A stretch of DNA of 48,278 bases from Spirochaetales bacterium (GTDB lineage: Bacteria; Spirochaetota; Spirochaetia; JAFGXN01). The position numbers were made by a program, and so were the translations under genes. Positions within the stretch are counted from its first letter, which is position 1. Each line of letters opens with the position of its first letter. The notes under the pieces are model-generated. The model saw only the letters and a list, made by a program, of their open reading frames with translations, was not told where the DNA came from and ran no database searches. Shown piece by piece: positions 26,529 to 36,122 of the stretch. The DNA is taken from assembly GCA_016936615.1 (NCBI GenBank), contig JAFGXN010000130.1, positions 1 through 48,278 on the forward strand. Reading direction: 5' to 3'.

Positions 26529-29027
26529 AGAATTTGAGAGAAAGGTAGACAAATAGAAGAGGGTTATTATCTCATAGGATGAAAGTGTGAAATTTGAGCA
26601 GAATAAGATAGTAGCAATTCCAACACCTAGTGTAACTCGATTTAGAACCCCCACTGAAGCCGTTATCTTCTCGTAGAATATGAAATAAATTATTGTTATG
26701 GCTAATATCTGAGTTAAGAGCCATTTTAAAATATTTACACCATCTATATCACTCTTTTCTTGTATCTCGAATGTAGCCCTCTCCGGGGGTAGTTCTAGCG
26801 AGTTCTCGGTAATTCTTCGAAGCTGTGCAAGATTTAGAGTCTGCGACACAGTTGTAATCTCTAGATATGGCCGTGTATTCTCCCTGAAAATCGTAAAATC
26901 TTCAATTTTCTTAGAAATTGTTGCAAAAGATTCTATCCCAACCTCCTGGTCATCTATGGGAATCTTTAATTTTTTAAGTTGACTTAGTGATGACTCTTCT
27001 TCAAGATGTATCAGCCGCGTCTCTAACTCTTTAGAGCCTACAATAAGTATTGCTATAATTGGATTCTTCAGATAGTTTGAGAGTTCAGCAGCGAGAGAAA
27101 GCTTGTTTGAGTTTATTGATGGAAGAGTATCATTAATATTGATTGTGATTCCTTGAGCCGGCATCTTGAAATTGTTCCAGAGCTGAACTTCGAGGTTACT
27201 CTTTTGCAGTTCAAGGTTAAGCTTGTTGATAGACTCTGTAATAAAATTATAATCTTTACTGAAAATCTTTACTCGTAGCTGCGAGCCATTGGTCGAACTA
27301 TCTTGAGGAATATAGATTGAGCAATCTGTGATCTGGCTTCCGAGCTCTTTTAGTCTTGCTGCTAGGAGAATCTTCTTTCTCTTCGATATATTCTCAACCG
27401 TAAAATTAGCCTTTTCTGATCTGTAGTTGCAGATAACTTGAGATTTTTCATCTTCAACTTTTATGAAATTGTAAATCTTTTCGCATACCTCTTCTGCAAA
27501 TTCCACAGTTGTCCCTGATTTGAAGTTTGCGGAGAAGGTGAGTTGCCTCTCAGATTCTAATCTTTCAAGAACAATTGCTGAGTTGTCTAGCATGATTACT
27601 GCAATTATTACTACAAGAAGCGTCGATATTCCATATCTATCTATTTTTAGAGGCAGAGATTTTAATATTTTTAACTTGTTTGGTAGGTAAAAGTTAAGTT
27701 CTTCTTCTTTTTGAGGAAAAAAATGAAGGAAAAGTGAGCATATTAGGAAGTTTGAGAGGATTGTTGTTATATTTCCCACATAATCGGCGAGGATTTGAGA
27801 GAGAATTATAGACGAAATTCCGATTATCAGAGCATTAAGTAGCAGCTGGCGATAATAATCAAACCTCCGTGATGATCTGATAGTGCAGAAAATTAAATAA
27901 AAATTATATAGCATATTGAGAAATAATAGAAAAAAGAAATCCTCTGAGATTTTCAGGTTAAGGGCAATTTGAACAATAGCTGTGAAGTAGAGTGAAGAGA
28001 ATACAAAGAATAGACTTCTCAACAGAATCTTGTAATTTTTAAAAATTAAAGCGAGAAAAATCCCTCCAATTATAGCTAGAATTATAAGAAGAAGGAGGTA
28101 GAGTCTGAATCTCTGAGTCTCTTCTTCTCCTAAATCCTTTATAATCTTTACATCAAGCTGTGGAAATTTATTTAGCAGAATCTTCACCTTGTCCGACAAC
28201 TCCGCGTAGTCGCTGGGATTTGCATAGATTGCAAAGCTTATCGACGCAGAGTTCTCCCTCTTTGAGAATGATTCTTGTTTTGACTGCTTTATCTCTATTT
28301 TCAACTGATCTCCAAGCAGTGTAGAGTTCTTTGCCTTGTCAAAAAGCATGAACATCTTGAGATCTTCTAATTCAAGCCTATTGTTTGAGAAGATTATTGG
28401 GAGAAGAACACCTTGTTTGCGTTCTACTCCCGCAAAGCAAGGGTTAGTATTATTATCGAGAATATTCGCAATATTTTTATGAGCAAGCAAATTATTGCTA
28501 GCCGAGTTTAGCTTATTTCTGAGAGAGAGGTTTTTTTTCTCCTCCCCGTACATCTCCACAAGGGTCGATTCCTTTAAGGCTTCAAGCAAAGGCTTAACCA
28601 CATCACGACAGAACTCAGTATCGCTATCTGTAATTGAAAAGAGTAGTGCAGGCGAGTTGTTTTTTCCCTCTAGTATTTGAGGTCTTGTGCAACTCCTTGG
28701 CATAAGCTCATAGGCTTCTAAAATCTTATTACGTAGCAGAATCCTATTGTAGCTTGTATCCTGCGACTTATGAAGCTCAACAAAGGCCTGCATCTGTTGG
28801 TTTTTCGATATTGTCTGGATATTTTTTATGAAATAGAGATGTCTTATCTTTTTTTCAAATGGGATTGTGATATATTTCTCAATTATCTCAGCTGAATTCC
28901 CATTATCATTTATAGTAATGTTGAAATAGCTGCTATTCTCGGTTTTTCCTAGCTGCATTGATTTAATAATTGGTAGCGACATTGCGATTAAGATTAGATA
29001 TATGAAGAAAGCCTTATTCCGGAACAT
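26508..29027 (-). CDS. Divergent RND-family protein lacking proton-relay residues
   Basis: 839 residues; ATG at 29027 with GGAGAG upstream, overlapping the end of the full RND gene by 14 bases. Layout is that of an RND permease: TM1 (about 8-25), a periplasmic porter region, TM2-6 (about 308-470), a second periplasmic region (about 485-750), then only two or three helices before the stop. Full RND proteins have six helices in the second half, so 3-4 are missing. In the TM4 region, where the partner has VDNTMIVSEN, this protein reads LNMLYNFYLI, without any acidic residue. It is thus unlikely to use the proton gradient itself; a structural subunit of a mixed trimer, or a decaying copy, are the options. 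The frame is fully open, arguing against simple decay. Confidence 0.82.
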   Translation of the reverse strand: MFRNKAFFIYLILIAMSLPIIKSMQLGKTENSSYFNITINDNGNSAEIIEKYITIPFEKKIRHLYFIKNIQTISKNQQMQAFVELHKSQDTSYNRILLRNKILEAYELMPRSCTRPQILEGKNNSPALLFSITDSDTEFCRDVVKPLLEALKESTLVEMYGEEKKNLSLRNKLNSASNNLLAHKNIANILDNNTNPCFAGVERKQGVLLPIIFSNNRLELEDLKMFMLFDKAKNSTLLGDQLKIEIKQSKQESFSKRENSASISFAIYANPSDYAELSDKVKILLNKFPQLDVKIIKDLGEEETQRFRLYLLLLIILAIIGGIFLALIFKNYKILLRSLFFVFSSLYFTAIVQIALNLKISEDFFFLLFLNMLYNFYLIFCTIRSSRRFDYYRQLLLNALIIGISSIILSQILADYVGNITTILSNFLICSLFLHFFPQKEEELNFYLPNKLKILKSLPLKIDRYGISTLLVVIIAVIMLDNSAIVLERLESERQLTFSANFKSGTTVEFAEEVCEKIYNFIKVEDEKSQVICNYRSEKANFTVENISKRKKILLAARLKELGSQITDCSIYIPQDSSTNGSQLRVKIFSKDYNFITESINKLNLELQKSNLEVQLWNNFKMPAQGITININDTLPSINSNKLSLAAELSNYLKNPIIAILIVGSKELETRLIHLEEESSLSQLKKLKIPIDDQEVGIESFATISKKIEDFTIFRENTRPYLEITTVSQTLNLAQLRRITENSLELPPERATFEIQEKSDIDGVNILKWLLTQILAITIIYFIFYEKITASVGVLNRVTLGVGIATILFCSNFTLSSYEIITLFYLSTFLSNSKKAPGL

Positions 29028-31941
29028 TGTCTCTCCTTTTTTCTAGAACAAAATAGATTGTTGGTGTGATAACGAGGGTTGAGAATAGGCAAGCAGAGAG
29101 CCCTCCGACAAGGACGGCAGCACTTGCAGATTGGTCGGTTTTTTCAGGAATCATTAGTATCGAAGGTATCAGTGCTGCGACTGTAGTCAGATAGCTTAGC
29201 AATACTGCCTTTGCTCTCATAAAGCTTGTCTCTATAATCTTCTCAAGGCAGACTCTACCTCGCAGAGCTGAGTATTCGTCAATTAGCAGTATTGAACTGT
29301 TAATGCTACTTCCAGTTAGAACTAGCAAACCGATAAGCGAGAAGATGTTTAGGCTATTGTTAGTCACGAGAAGAAAGATTATACCTCCTGTAATGCTAAA
29401 CGGTATATTTATCGAGATTATTAATGCTTTTTTTATTGACTGGAACTGTGTGCACAAGCAAAGAAAAAGAATAATTATTGCTAATATGATAAGTAGTACA
29501 AACTCACTTATAAAATCTTCCAGATTTGCCTTTTTTATATCGATAAAATTAGTTACTCCAGATAGTTTTGCTCTCTTCCCCCTTGTTAAAATCAATTTAG
29601 CTGGCTTAGAGTTGTATCTAAAGTTTGTTGACTTCTCAGTCAGATTTTCGAATCGGCAAAGCTGGTTAACCTTGAACTCCTTTCCCTTTATCTTTAGTTT
29701 CAGCGATTCTATATTCTGATATCCCATACAGTTCTTGATAAAGATCTCTTTTTCATCTGTGTCATTGTAGATCTGCCCAATCTTTGTCTCATTAACTGTT
29801 GTCTTGATAGTCTGCGCCAAATCATTCACACTAATCTCAGCAAGTTGCAGCATCGCAAAGTCTGGGATCAATTTTATGTATTGAAAATCCTCCAATCTGC
29901 GCAACTCCCCATCTTCGTTAAGCGCTGCTCGGAATCTCTCCTGATTCCTTGTCAGTTCAAATGCGTTGCTTCCTGTAACAATATACTCATCTATTCCCTG
30001 CTTAATCCCTAGTGTCTCGGTGAGGATTGTAGAGAAGGGCAGAATATTTATCACCGCCTGCTGGTTCGACATATTTAACTCCTCAACAATCTTGTTAATC
30101 TTTTTAAGTGTTGATTTTTTCCCATCTGTAAGTAGTGAAAAAAGTTGTTTCTCGTCTTTAATGTATGACGAGATTGAGAGATTCCCAATCCTCGCATCAG
30201 AGAGGGTGAAAAAGTTCTCAATTTTAACCTCAGCCTCTATCTTTCTCATCACTTGCTGGTAGAAAATTTGCTGTAAATTAGGAGTAATCTGCTGTTTATA
30301 ATCGATAATACACTCAATTCTCTCTTGTTTAAGCTCTTGTGCAATCTCTTTTCGCACAAGAATGCTGAGTGGAATTAGAATCAGAACTGTGACCACTATT
30401 ATTGCTGGAACAAGGATAAATCTTTTTTCAAAATAGTGGATAAGCCTCGAATATCGCTGGTAGCCTTGTAACTCCCTACTTCTCATCTTTGGTGTGAATG
30501 TTGCAAAAAGTGCAGGAATCAGGGTTATAGATACAAGCCATGAGATGCTAAGGCTAATTGTTATCGCAATGACAAGATCCTTGAAAAGTATTCCTGCTAT
30601 TCCTGGAAGAATTGCAGCAGGGAGAAAGACAATAATAGTTGTAATTGTCGAGGAGAGAGTTGAAAAAGAGGGTCTAAAGAGCTGCTCTGGGATTTTATGA
30701 GGATTTTTCCTAAGATCAATCCTAAGAATATTCTCGCTAACAATCATTGTGTTATCGACAAGCATCCCAAGCGATGTTAGCATACCAGAGATGCTGATGA
30801 TATTTATTGATTTTCCGAGAATTGTTAAGATGCAAATTGTCAAGGCGATAGATAGTGGAATAGGAACGATTATTATCAGAGTTGTCCATATAGATCTGTA
30901 GAAAATAAAGACAATTAGAACAATACAGATTGCACCAGTAAGCCCAGCTAGGGTCAAGGTCTTGATTGAAGACTTTATTATTTGTGACCTATCGTCAAGA
31001 AGTTTAATCTCGAATAGATCAGGGTATTTTTGAGCAATTGTTTGAATATACTGCTTAACTCCCTTCGCAGTTTGAGCTGGATTTGCACCATCACACTTGT
31101 AAATGAAGATTCCAATAGCTTTTTTATTTTTATATAGAAAAAAATCATCAACTTCTGCCTCTTGTTCTACTACTTCGAGGAAGTCTCCTAGTCTGATTTG
31201 ATTCAGCTGGTTAAAATATCTTAGATTCTCAATCTGAGCTGAATTTTCTATCTTACTTTCGATTGTAATCATCTTTTCTACACTGTTTTCTGTAATCTTT
31301 CCAGCAGGAAGGATGAAATTATTCTGGTTAATAACCTTTACAACCTCCTCAATCGGAATTGGGGAGTCTTGGTCGTAGTGGATAAATATATCCTTCTCTT
31401 TCAATCCAGCAACCCTGATAACCCCGCTACCTTCTATTCTACTAAGCTCTGGAAGAATAGTCTCCTTGACAAATTCAGAGGTCTGGTAGATATCAAACTC
31501 TTTTGGAATAATTGCTAACGAATAGACAGCTCTTTCAGATGGATTTATCTGGATAACCTCAGGCCTCTTGCTATTCTGTGGGAGCTGGGCAAAGATAGTA
31601 TCAGTTAGATTAAGTATCTCAAGTAGAGCCTTTTGAGGCTCAGTATTCCAGTGTAATTTTATAAAAATTTCAGAGTTTGCGAAGCTACTCTTGCTTGAAA
31701 TCTCCTTTAGATTGCTCAGACTTTGGAGCCCTTTCTCGAGTGGAATTGTTACAAGCATCTCCACATCATCGGCATTTAACCCTTCAACCCTTGTCTGAAT
31801 CAGAAAATAGGGAAGTTCCATTTTTGGTAAAAAATCAATCTTAGCAATCCGCAATGAGTAGAAGCTGCATATTGAGATTGATATAAAAAGTGCGATTGTT
31901 GAGATCTTCCTTCTGCAACAGAACTCCAAAAATCTTTTCAT
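29014..31941 (-). CDS. RND-family efflux pump, inner-membrane subunit
   Basis: 975 residues from the ATG at 31941 (GGAGG four bases upstream; the GTG one codon earlier is too close). Twelve-helix RND permease with two large periplasmic loops. TM4 carries the conserved acid in GMLVDNTMIVSEN (Asp396; the second Asp of many pumps is Asn here, as in several RND subfamilies). TM10 reads NSSILLIDEY, without the Lys of AcrB. Proton-driven export of drugs, lipids or other envelope-active molecules; substrate unknown. Co-transcribed with its lipoprotein partners and the adaptor and TolC genes. Confidence 0.93.
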   Translation of the reverse strand: MKRFLEFCCRRKISTIALFISISICSFYSLRIAKIDFLPKMELPYFLIQTRVEGLNADDVEMLVTIPLEKGLQSLSNLKEISSKSSFANSEIFIKLHWNTEPQKALLEILNLTDTIFAQLPQNSKRPEVIQINPSERAVYSLAIIPKEFDIYQTSEFVKETILPELSRIEGSGVIRVAGLKEKDIFIHYDQDSPIPIEEVVKVINQNNFILPAGKITENSVEKMITIESKIENSAQIENLRYFNQLNQIRLGDFLEVVEQEAEVDDFFLYKNKKAIGIFIYKCDGANPAQTAKGVKQYIQTIAQKYPDLFEIKLLDDRSQIIKSSIKTLTLAGLTGAICIVLIVFIFYRSIWTTLIIIVPIPLSIALTICILTILGKSINIISISGMLTSLGMLVDNTMIVSENILRIDLRKNPHKIPEQLFRPSFSTLSSTITTIIVFLPAAILPGIAGILFKDLVIAITISLSISWLVSITLIPALFATFTPKMRSRELQGYQRYSRLIHYFEKRFILVPAIIVVTVLILIPLSILVRKEIAQELKQERIECIIDYKQQITPNLQQIFYQQVMRKIEAEVKIENFFTLSDARIGNLSISSYIKDEKQLFSLLTDGKKSTLKKINKIVEELNMSNQQAVINILPFSTILTETLGIKQGIDEYIVTGSNAFELTRNQERFRAALNEDGELRRLEDFQYIKLIPDFAMLQLAEISVNDLAQTIKTTVNETKIGQIYNDTDEKEIFIKNCMGYQNIESLKLKIKGKEFKVNQLCRFENLTEKSTNFRYNSKPAKLILTRGKRAKLSGVTNFIDIKKANLEDFISEFVLLIILAIIILFLCLCTQFQSIKKALIISINIPFSITGGIIFLLVTNNSLNIFSLIGLLVLTGSSINSSILLIDEYSALRGRVCLEKIIETSFMRAKAVLLSYLTTVAALIPSILMIPEKTDQSASAAVLVGGLSACLFSTLVITPTIYFVLEKRRDNVPE

Positions 31942-31950
31942 CACGCCTCC

Positions 31951-33387
31951 TTATTTGAAAAGCAATATCTCATAGCTTTTTTGCGCCTTGTTGCCTAACA
32001 GATCCTTGTACCCTGCAGCGAGAGAAAATCTAATTATTCCGTTAGATAATGGTCTATTCCTAATCAATGTCTCAATTTTGAAGATGCAAAGATCTTGGGG
32101 CTGAGTAAATCCAGGGAAGTCGCTTATTGGAGATTCGAGAATATTTAAAAGCTTTATATCTGCGACTTGAGATGTGATTGAGAGGGATTTTATAATCTCA
32201 AGTAGAGGTACTTGTGTGGTTGGAGCATGTCTGATTAGGAGATAGAATTCAGCACTTGCCTCAGTGTTGAACTCTTGTAGTATTGCGGTCACAAAATCAT
32301 GATTATTTAGCTCTATCATTGGTGAGGCTTGATCTTTTTGGAAAAAAATTGCAGCTACTGAGGGTGGGCGTTCAAGCTCATAGTTTGTAACTATCTTGTA
32401 AGTCCTGTTGCTGAAATTCCCAGGCGAGTGGTTTTGCTTGAAATCGATAGAAATTGTATACTCCGTATTGAATGAAAATTGTGGACTTGCGCGAAACTCA
32501 ACTACTCTTTGATCTCTCTCCTCTATATCAATCTCGATTTGAGGGGAAATCCTTATTGAGTAGTCAACCTCGTCGAGTTCTTGAGAGAATCGTAGAGAAA
32601 ATGTCTCATCTGTAGGAAAATTTTCTATTGGCTCTGCTATAAGATGATTTGTCTCTGTCGAAACGAGAAAATCTCCTAATTTTGTAGCAAATAGCGACTC
32701 AATATCTACTTCGTTTACCTCTTGCTCTAGTTTGAAAGACTTTTCAAACTCTCTCTTTATATAATTTGAATAAGCATCTTTTGTCTTCTCAGAAATTTTG
32801 ACAATGTATGGAGTATTAGGCGAAATATCTCCGGTTATTGTGTATCTGATAGTATCCTCAGAGAATGAGAGATAGCCTTCTAGCTTAGGCTCGATAGAGA
32901 AGTTATTATGGAGTGAAAGAAGATTAAGCGGTGCTGATGATTCGATTATTAAGAATTGAGTCATAGTTGAAAATTCTCTGTTGTCAGCTCCTATCTCAAT
33001 TATCTGAGTAGGGGGTCTCTGTTTTTTTGTTGAAAAAACAAAGACCTTCTCGCCACTGAGGCTTGTATCATCTAGCCCCTCAATCCCTAGTGGAAAGATA
33101 ATCTTATATTCAGTATCTTCTGTTGTCTTGTTCTCCGGTACAACCACCAATCTATTCTCTCTCCAGTTCAGGGCTTTTCTAGCATTTATCCCATTTTCTA
33201 GATATATCATCTTCGCCTCTACCTCGAGAGGATCTACAGCCTTTGAGAAATCAAAGACAAATCTACTATTCTCTATCTGGATCTCCCCCTCGACTGGATC
33301 GACTGCTTCGATATCGAGGTAGACAAATATAGAGCATGATGCAAGCATGAATATTAACAAAAATATTGAAAGAAATAATCTCTTCAT
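31951..33387 (-). CDS. Ig-like (Big_5-type) lipoprotein of the efflux operon, copy 2
   Basis: 478 residues; ATG at 33387 with AAGGAG. Lipoprotein signal with lipobox LASC (Cys at about 18). The mature part consists of repeated beta-sandwich units resembling SbsA/Big_5 Ig-like domains: patterns such as FVFDFSKAVDP, then strand LVVVPENKTTEDTEYKI, recurring around 240-300 (FSLRFSQELDE ... YTISIDF). Such domains act as spacers or binding modules at the cell surface or in the periplasm. It begins one base after the stop of copy 1, and ends nine bases before the RND gene. Not part of any standard RND pump that I know. Confidence 0.8.
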   Translation of the reverse strand: MKRLFLSIFLLIFMLASCSIFVYLDIEAVDPVEGEIQIENSRFVFDFSKAVDPLEVEAKMIYLENGINARKALNWRENRLVVVPENKTTEDTEYKIIFPLGIEGLDDTSLSGEKVFVFSTKKQRPPTQIIEIGADNREFSTMTQFLIIESSAPLNLLSLHNNFSIEPKLEGYLSFSEDTIRYTITGDISPNTPYIVKISEKTKDAYSNYIKREFEKSFKLEQEVNEVDIESLFATKLGDFLVSTETNHLIAEPIENFPTDETFSLRFSQELDEVDYSIRISPQIEIDIEERDQRVVEFRASPQFSFNTEYTISIDFKQNHSPGNFSNRTYKIVTNYELERPPSVAAIFFQKDQASPMIELNNHDFVTAILQEFNTEASAEFYLLIRHAPTTQVPLLEIIKSLSITSQVADIKLLNILESPISDFPGFTQPQDLCIFKIETLIRNRPLSNGIIRFSLAAGYKDLLGNKAQKSYEILLFK

Positions 33388-33388
33388 T

Positions 33389-34828
33389 TTAACTCCTTGT
33401 GAATTTAATTTTTAGGTTTAACTCACACCCTTTAGCTAAGGTTTGTTTAGCTGAAGATTCAATTTTTTCATTGATAACTATTTGAAAAAAATACTCCTGG
33501 TCGACTATCGCATCTTTGATCTGGTAACGCAGATTGAGAATATTCGCAGACTGGTTCCAGTTAAAGTAGAGCAGATCTGCTCTAAGTCCCAGATAGTGGG
33601 GGAAAATCTTTAGAAAACTTATTCGCTGCGTCGCTAGGTTGTTCTCAGGAAAGAAAAATGGCTGTGAGAAGTCTATCTGGAGATCTACCTCGGCGATATC
33701 CTCTAAATCCTGAAGAATCTCGACTTCGTAGATTGTTGACTCATCAATCTCTTCAAAGATAAAATCTCTATTCGCAAATATATCGTGTAAATTGATTCTA
33801 TTAATCCTCAGGAACTCCTCCCCATTGCAAAACTCAATCCTATACTCCTTATCAAGTAGCTGTCCAAATATATCTTTGAGTTGTGAGTTTATATTTAGTT
33901 GATAGTTCTTGATTGGAGAGCCATCTGAAAGCTTGAAGAAGAGTAGGTTCTCCTCTGTCGAGATATCAAAGTTGCTTCGAGGCATTAACTCAACTGCCCT
34001 TTGTAGATTATCCTCTGTTAAAAAGTTTGAAAATTCAAAGAGTAGAATATCTCCGGATGAGAGTTCCTGGTTCTGATATGGAATCCTCGTGTCACTCTGA
34101 TAATCTACTAGGATTGAGGTCGAGATTAGCTTGAATTCTGGAAAATCTTGATCTGTATAGAAGCTATACTCAAATTTTTCACTAATTCTTAGTCCTTGGC
34201 TATCAACTACAGCTTCGGGGATTGTTATTGTATAAAATAGATGATTTTCCCATCTCTGCTGAGGTGCGATTCTCACTGTATGGTCAGATTCCCAATCAAA
34301 CATTAGCTTAGCCCTCGGACTGATAATAATCTCCTGCTCAACAGCCTCTTTGTCTATCGACTTAGAGAAATTAAGCTGAATAACCTGGTCTACACTCGCA
34401 GCAAACAGCTCTTGTGGCAGAGCTGAGATTGTCGCCCTCTCTTCATATCTGTCACTCTCCCAGTAAAAATAAAAGGTTTTTTGCAATCTATAATCTCTCA
34501 TCTCAAGATCATAGGCTAACCCATTGACTTCTAATTGATATAACTGGCTTCTCGTAAGCTCAGCTATTATCTCAAGCGATAACTCCTGATTGCTTGCCCA
34601 CTCTTGTGAAGAGTTTAGTTGATTCCCTTGATTATCTGTAATCGTAATTTGAAAATTACTCTTAATTTGGTTAAGTTCTCTGCTGAAGAGGAGATTAATC
34701 TCTTTGGTATTGAGAATATTCTCATCACTTATATTGTCTATTCTTATTTGTACCCCCTTTCTTTGAGAAAAATCGCAATTTATGAGAGTACAGAGACAAC
34801 AGAAAAGAAAAATTTTATTTAATATCAA
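33389..34828 (-). CDS. Ig-like (Big_5-type) lipoprotein of the efflux operon, copy 1
   Basis: 479 residues from a TTG at 34828; a GAGGGGG site six bases upstream supports it and no ATG lies nearby. It begins with a hydrophobic signal and lipobox LINC (Cys about 18). As in the next gene, Big_5-like units are seen: INLLFSRELNQ, VIQLNFSKSIDKEAVEQEI with VRIAPQQRW, and an ILLFEFSNFLTE unit. The two lipoproteins have similar length and layout but little identity, so an old duplication or a shared fold are both possible. The start overlaps the adaptor gene by 14 bases, so translation is coupled. Confidence 0.78.
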   Translation of the reverse strand: MILNKIFLFCCLCTLINCDFSQRKGVQIRIDNISDENILNTKEINLLFSRELNQIKSNFQITITDNQGNQLNSSQEWASNQELSLEIIAELTRSQLYQLEVNGLAYDLEMRDYRLQKTFYFYWESDRYEERATISALPQELFAASVDQVIQLNFSKSIDKEAVEQEIIISPRAKLMFDWESDHTVRIAPQQRWENHLFYTITIPEAVVDSQGLRISEKFEYSFYTDQDFPEFKLISTSILVDYQSDTRIPYQNQELSSGDILLFEFSNFLTEDNLQRAVELMPRSNFDISTEENLLFFKLSDGSPIKNYQLNINSQLKDIFGQLLDKEYRIEFCNGEEFLRINRINLHDIFANRDFIFEEIDESTIYEVEILQDLEDIAEVDLQIDFSQPFFFPENNLATQRISFLKIFPHYLGLRADLLYFNWNQSANILNLRYQIKDAIVDQEYFFQIVINEKIESSAKQTLAKGCELNLKIKFTRS

Positions 34829-36122
34829 TTTTAGCCCCCTCGTTTAGATTTGGTGGTGGGTTATCTATGACAATATCACTCTTTGTGATTCCACTTTCAA
34901 TAATTATCTGGTCATCATCTTCTCCTGAGAGTTCTACCTCTTTCAAAAATGCATAGCCTTTTTCTACAATAAAGACGAATTTAGCCTTGCCAGTATCGAT
35001 AATTGATGAGAATGGGAGAGTGAGGATCTCCCTTTTGCTATTCCCTGTTATCTTTGTTGTGAAGAACATCCCAGGCCTCAGTCTCCTTCTCGAATTGTCC
35101 ACAAATATTTGTAGTCCAAGTGTTGTAGTAACAGGATCAACCTCTGGTGTAAAATTTAAAAATGAAGCATCTATCTCTTCTTCCATCCCAGTTATATTTA
35201 TTTTAATCTTCTGTCCTCTCTTAATCTCTTTTGCAAAATTAAGAGGAAGTCTGAAGGTTGCTTTCAGATTCTTAGTCTCGAGAATACTTGCAATCTGGGT
35301 GCCTGATTGAATCAATTCTCCCTCACAGACCTTTATCCCAAATATCACCCCATCGCAGGTAGCCTTTATTCTCAGTTTTTCTCTATTTATTTCGAGGATT
35401 TTAAGATTGTTCTTGATTGAGGAGATATTCTCCTCTGCTAGTCTAATCTGAGCCTTCTGGTCAATAGTGTTTAGCTGTTGAAGTGCAGATAGCCTATCAA
35501 TCTCGAGAGGAAGTCCGAAATTTTCTATATCGATATCTCTATATCCTATCTGTTGAACCTCGAACTCCTTTTGAAGTAGAATTAGAGAGCTTTCGAGCAT
35601 CTTTTTAGAAAAGATAATCTTTTCCATCTCTTCGTCTGATATTGCTCCTGCTACGAATAACTCCTTGGCCTTGGCAGTGTTCTGGCTTGCTAGCTCTAAT
35701 TCTAGCTGCTTATTCTTTATCTCAATCTCACTTTTTGAAAGCTGTATCATCTTCTTCTCAACATTTGTTAAGGCCTTGATATAGTTATTTTGTGCAAGTT
35801 TGAGCTGTATCTCAGCACTTCGAAGTTGTGATTCAATTTGCAGTAGCTCAATATCAAGATCCTTATTCTCGATCTCTATAAAAGTCTCATCTCTATCTAT
35901 CAGCTGGTTCTCTTTTACATAAATTTTCTTTACATACCCAGAGATTGAGTTTGTTAATTTGACAACATTTTCAGGTTCAAGTATTCCGCTAGAGTCTTTT
36001 TGAGCATAGATTGTGGAGACTATAGGCTTGATTGTTTCCACAGCATAGATTGGGAGATTGTCGTTAGATTGCTCTTTGCAGCTGAAGACCACAATAATTA
36101 GAAAAAAGATATATCTTCTCAT
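34815..36122 (-). CDS. RND periplasmic adaptor (membrane fusion) lipoprotein
   Basis: 435 residues; ATG at 36122 with GAGG eight bases upstream. Lipoprotein signal with Cys in VVFSCKE. A first half-lipoyl segment (GYVKKIYVKENQLIDRDE) is followed by a long alpha-helical hairpin (about 95-245, longer than usual), the second lipoyl half (IKATCDGVIFGIKVCEGELI), a beta-barrel segment (FRLPLNFAKEIKRGQKI) and a membrane-proximal domain. It joins the RND pump to the TolC-type channel. It overlaps the tolC-like gene by four bases. Confidence 0.92.
   Translation of the reverse strand: MRRYIFFLIIVVFSCKEQSNDNLPIYAVETIKPIVSTIYAQKDSSGILEPENVVKLTNSISGYVKKIYVKENQLIDRDETFIEIENKDLDIELLQIESQLRSAEIQLKLAQNNYIKALTNVEKKMIQLSKSEIEIKNKQLELELASQNTAKAKELFVAGAISDEEMEKIIFSKKMLESSLILLQKEFEVQQIGYRDIDIENFGLPLEIDRLSALQQLNTIDQKAQIRLAEENISSIKNNLKILEINREKLRIKATCDGVIFGIKVCEGELIQSGTQIASILETKNLKATFRLPLNFAKEIKRGQKIKINITGMEEEIDASFLNFTPEVDPVTTTLGLQIFVDNSRRRLRPGMFFTTKITGNSKREILTLPFSSIIDTGKAKFVFIVEKGYAFLKEVELSGEDDDQIIIESGITKSDIVIDNPPPNLNEGAKIDIK

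Noticed and set aside
26508-29027. RND2 as a frameshifted full-length pump
   Set aside because: The bases beyond its stop are the hydrogenase terminator and hydA, which read in the other direction; no missing helices are found in another frame.
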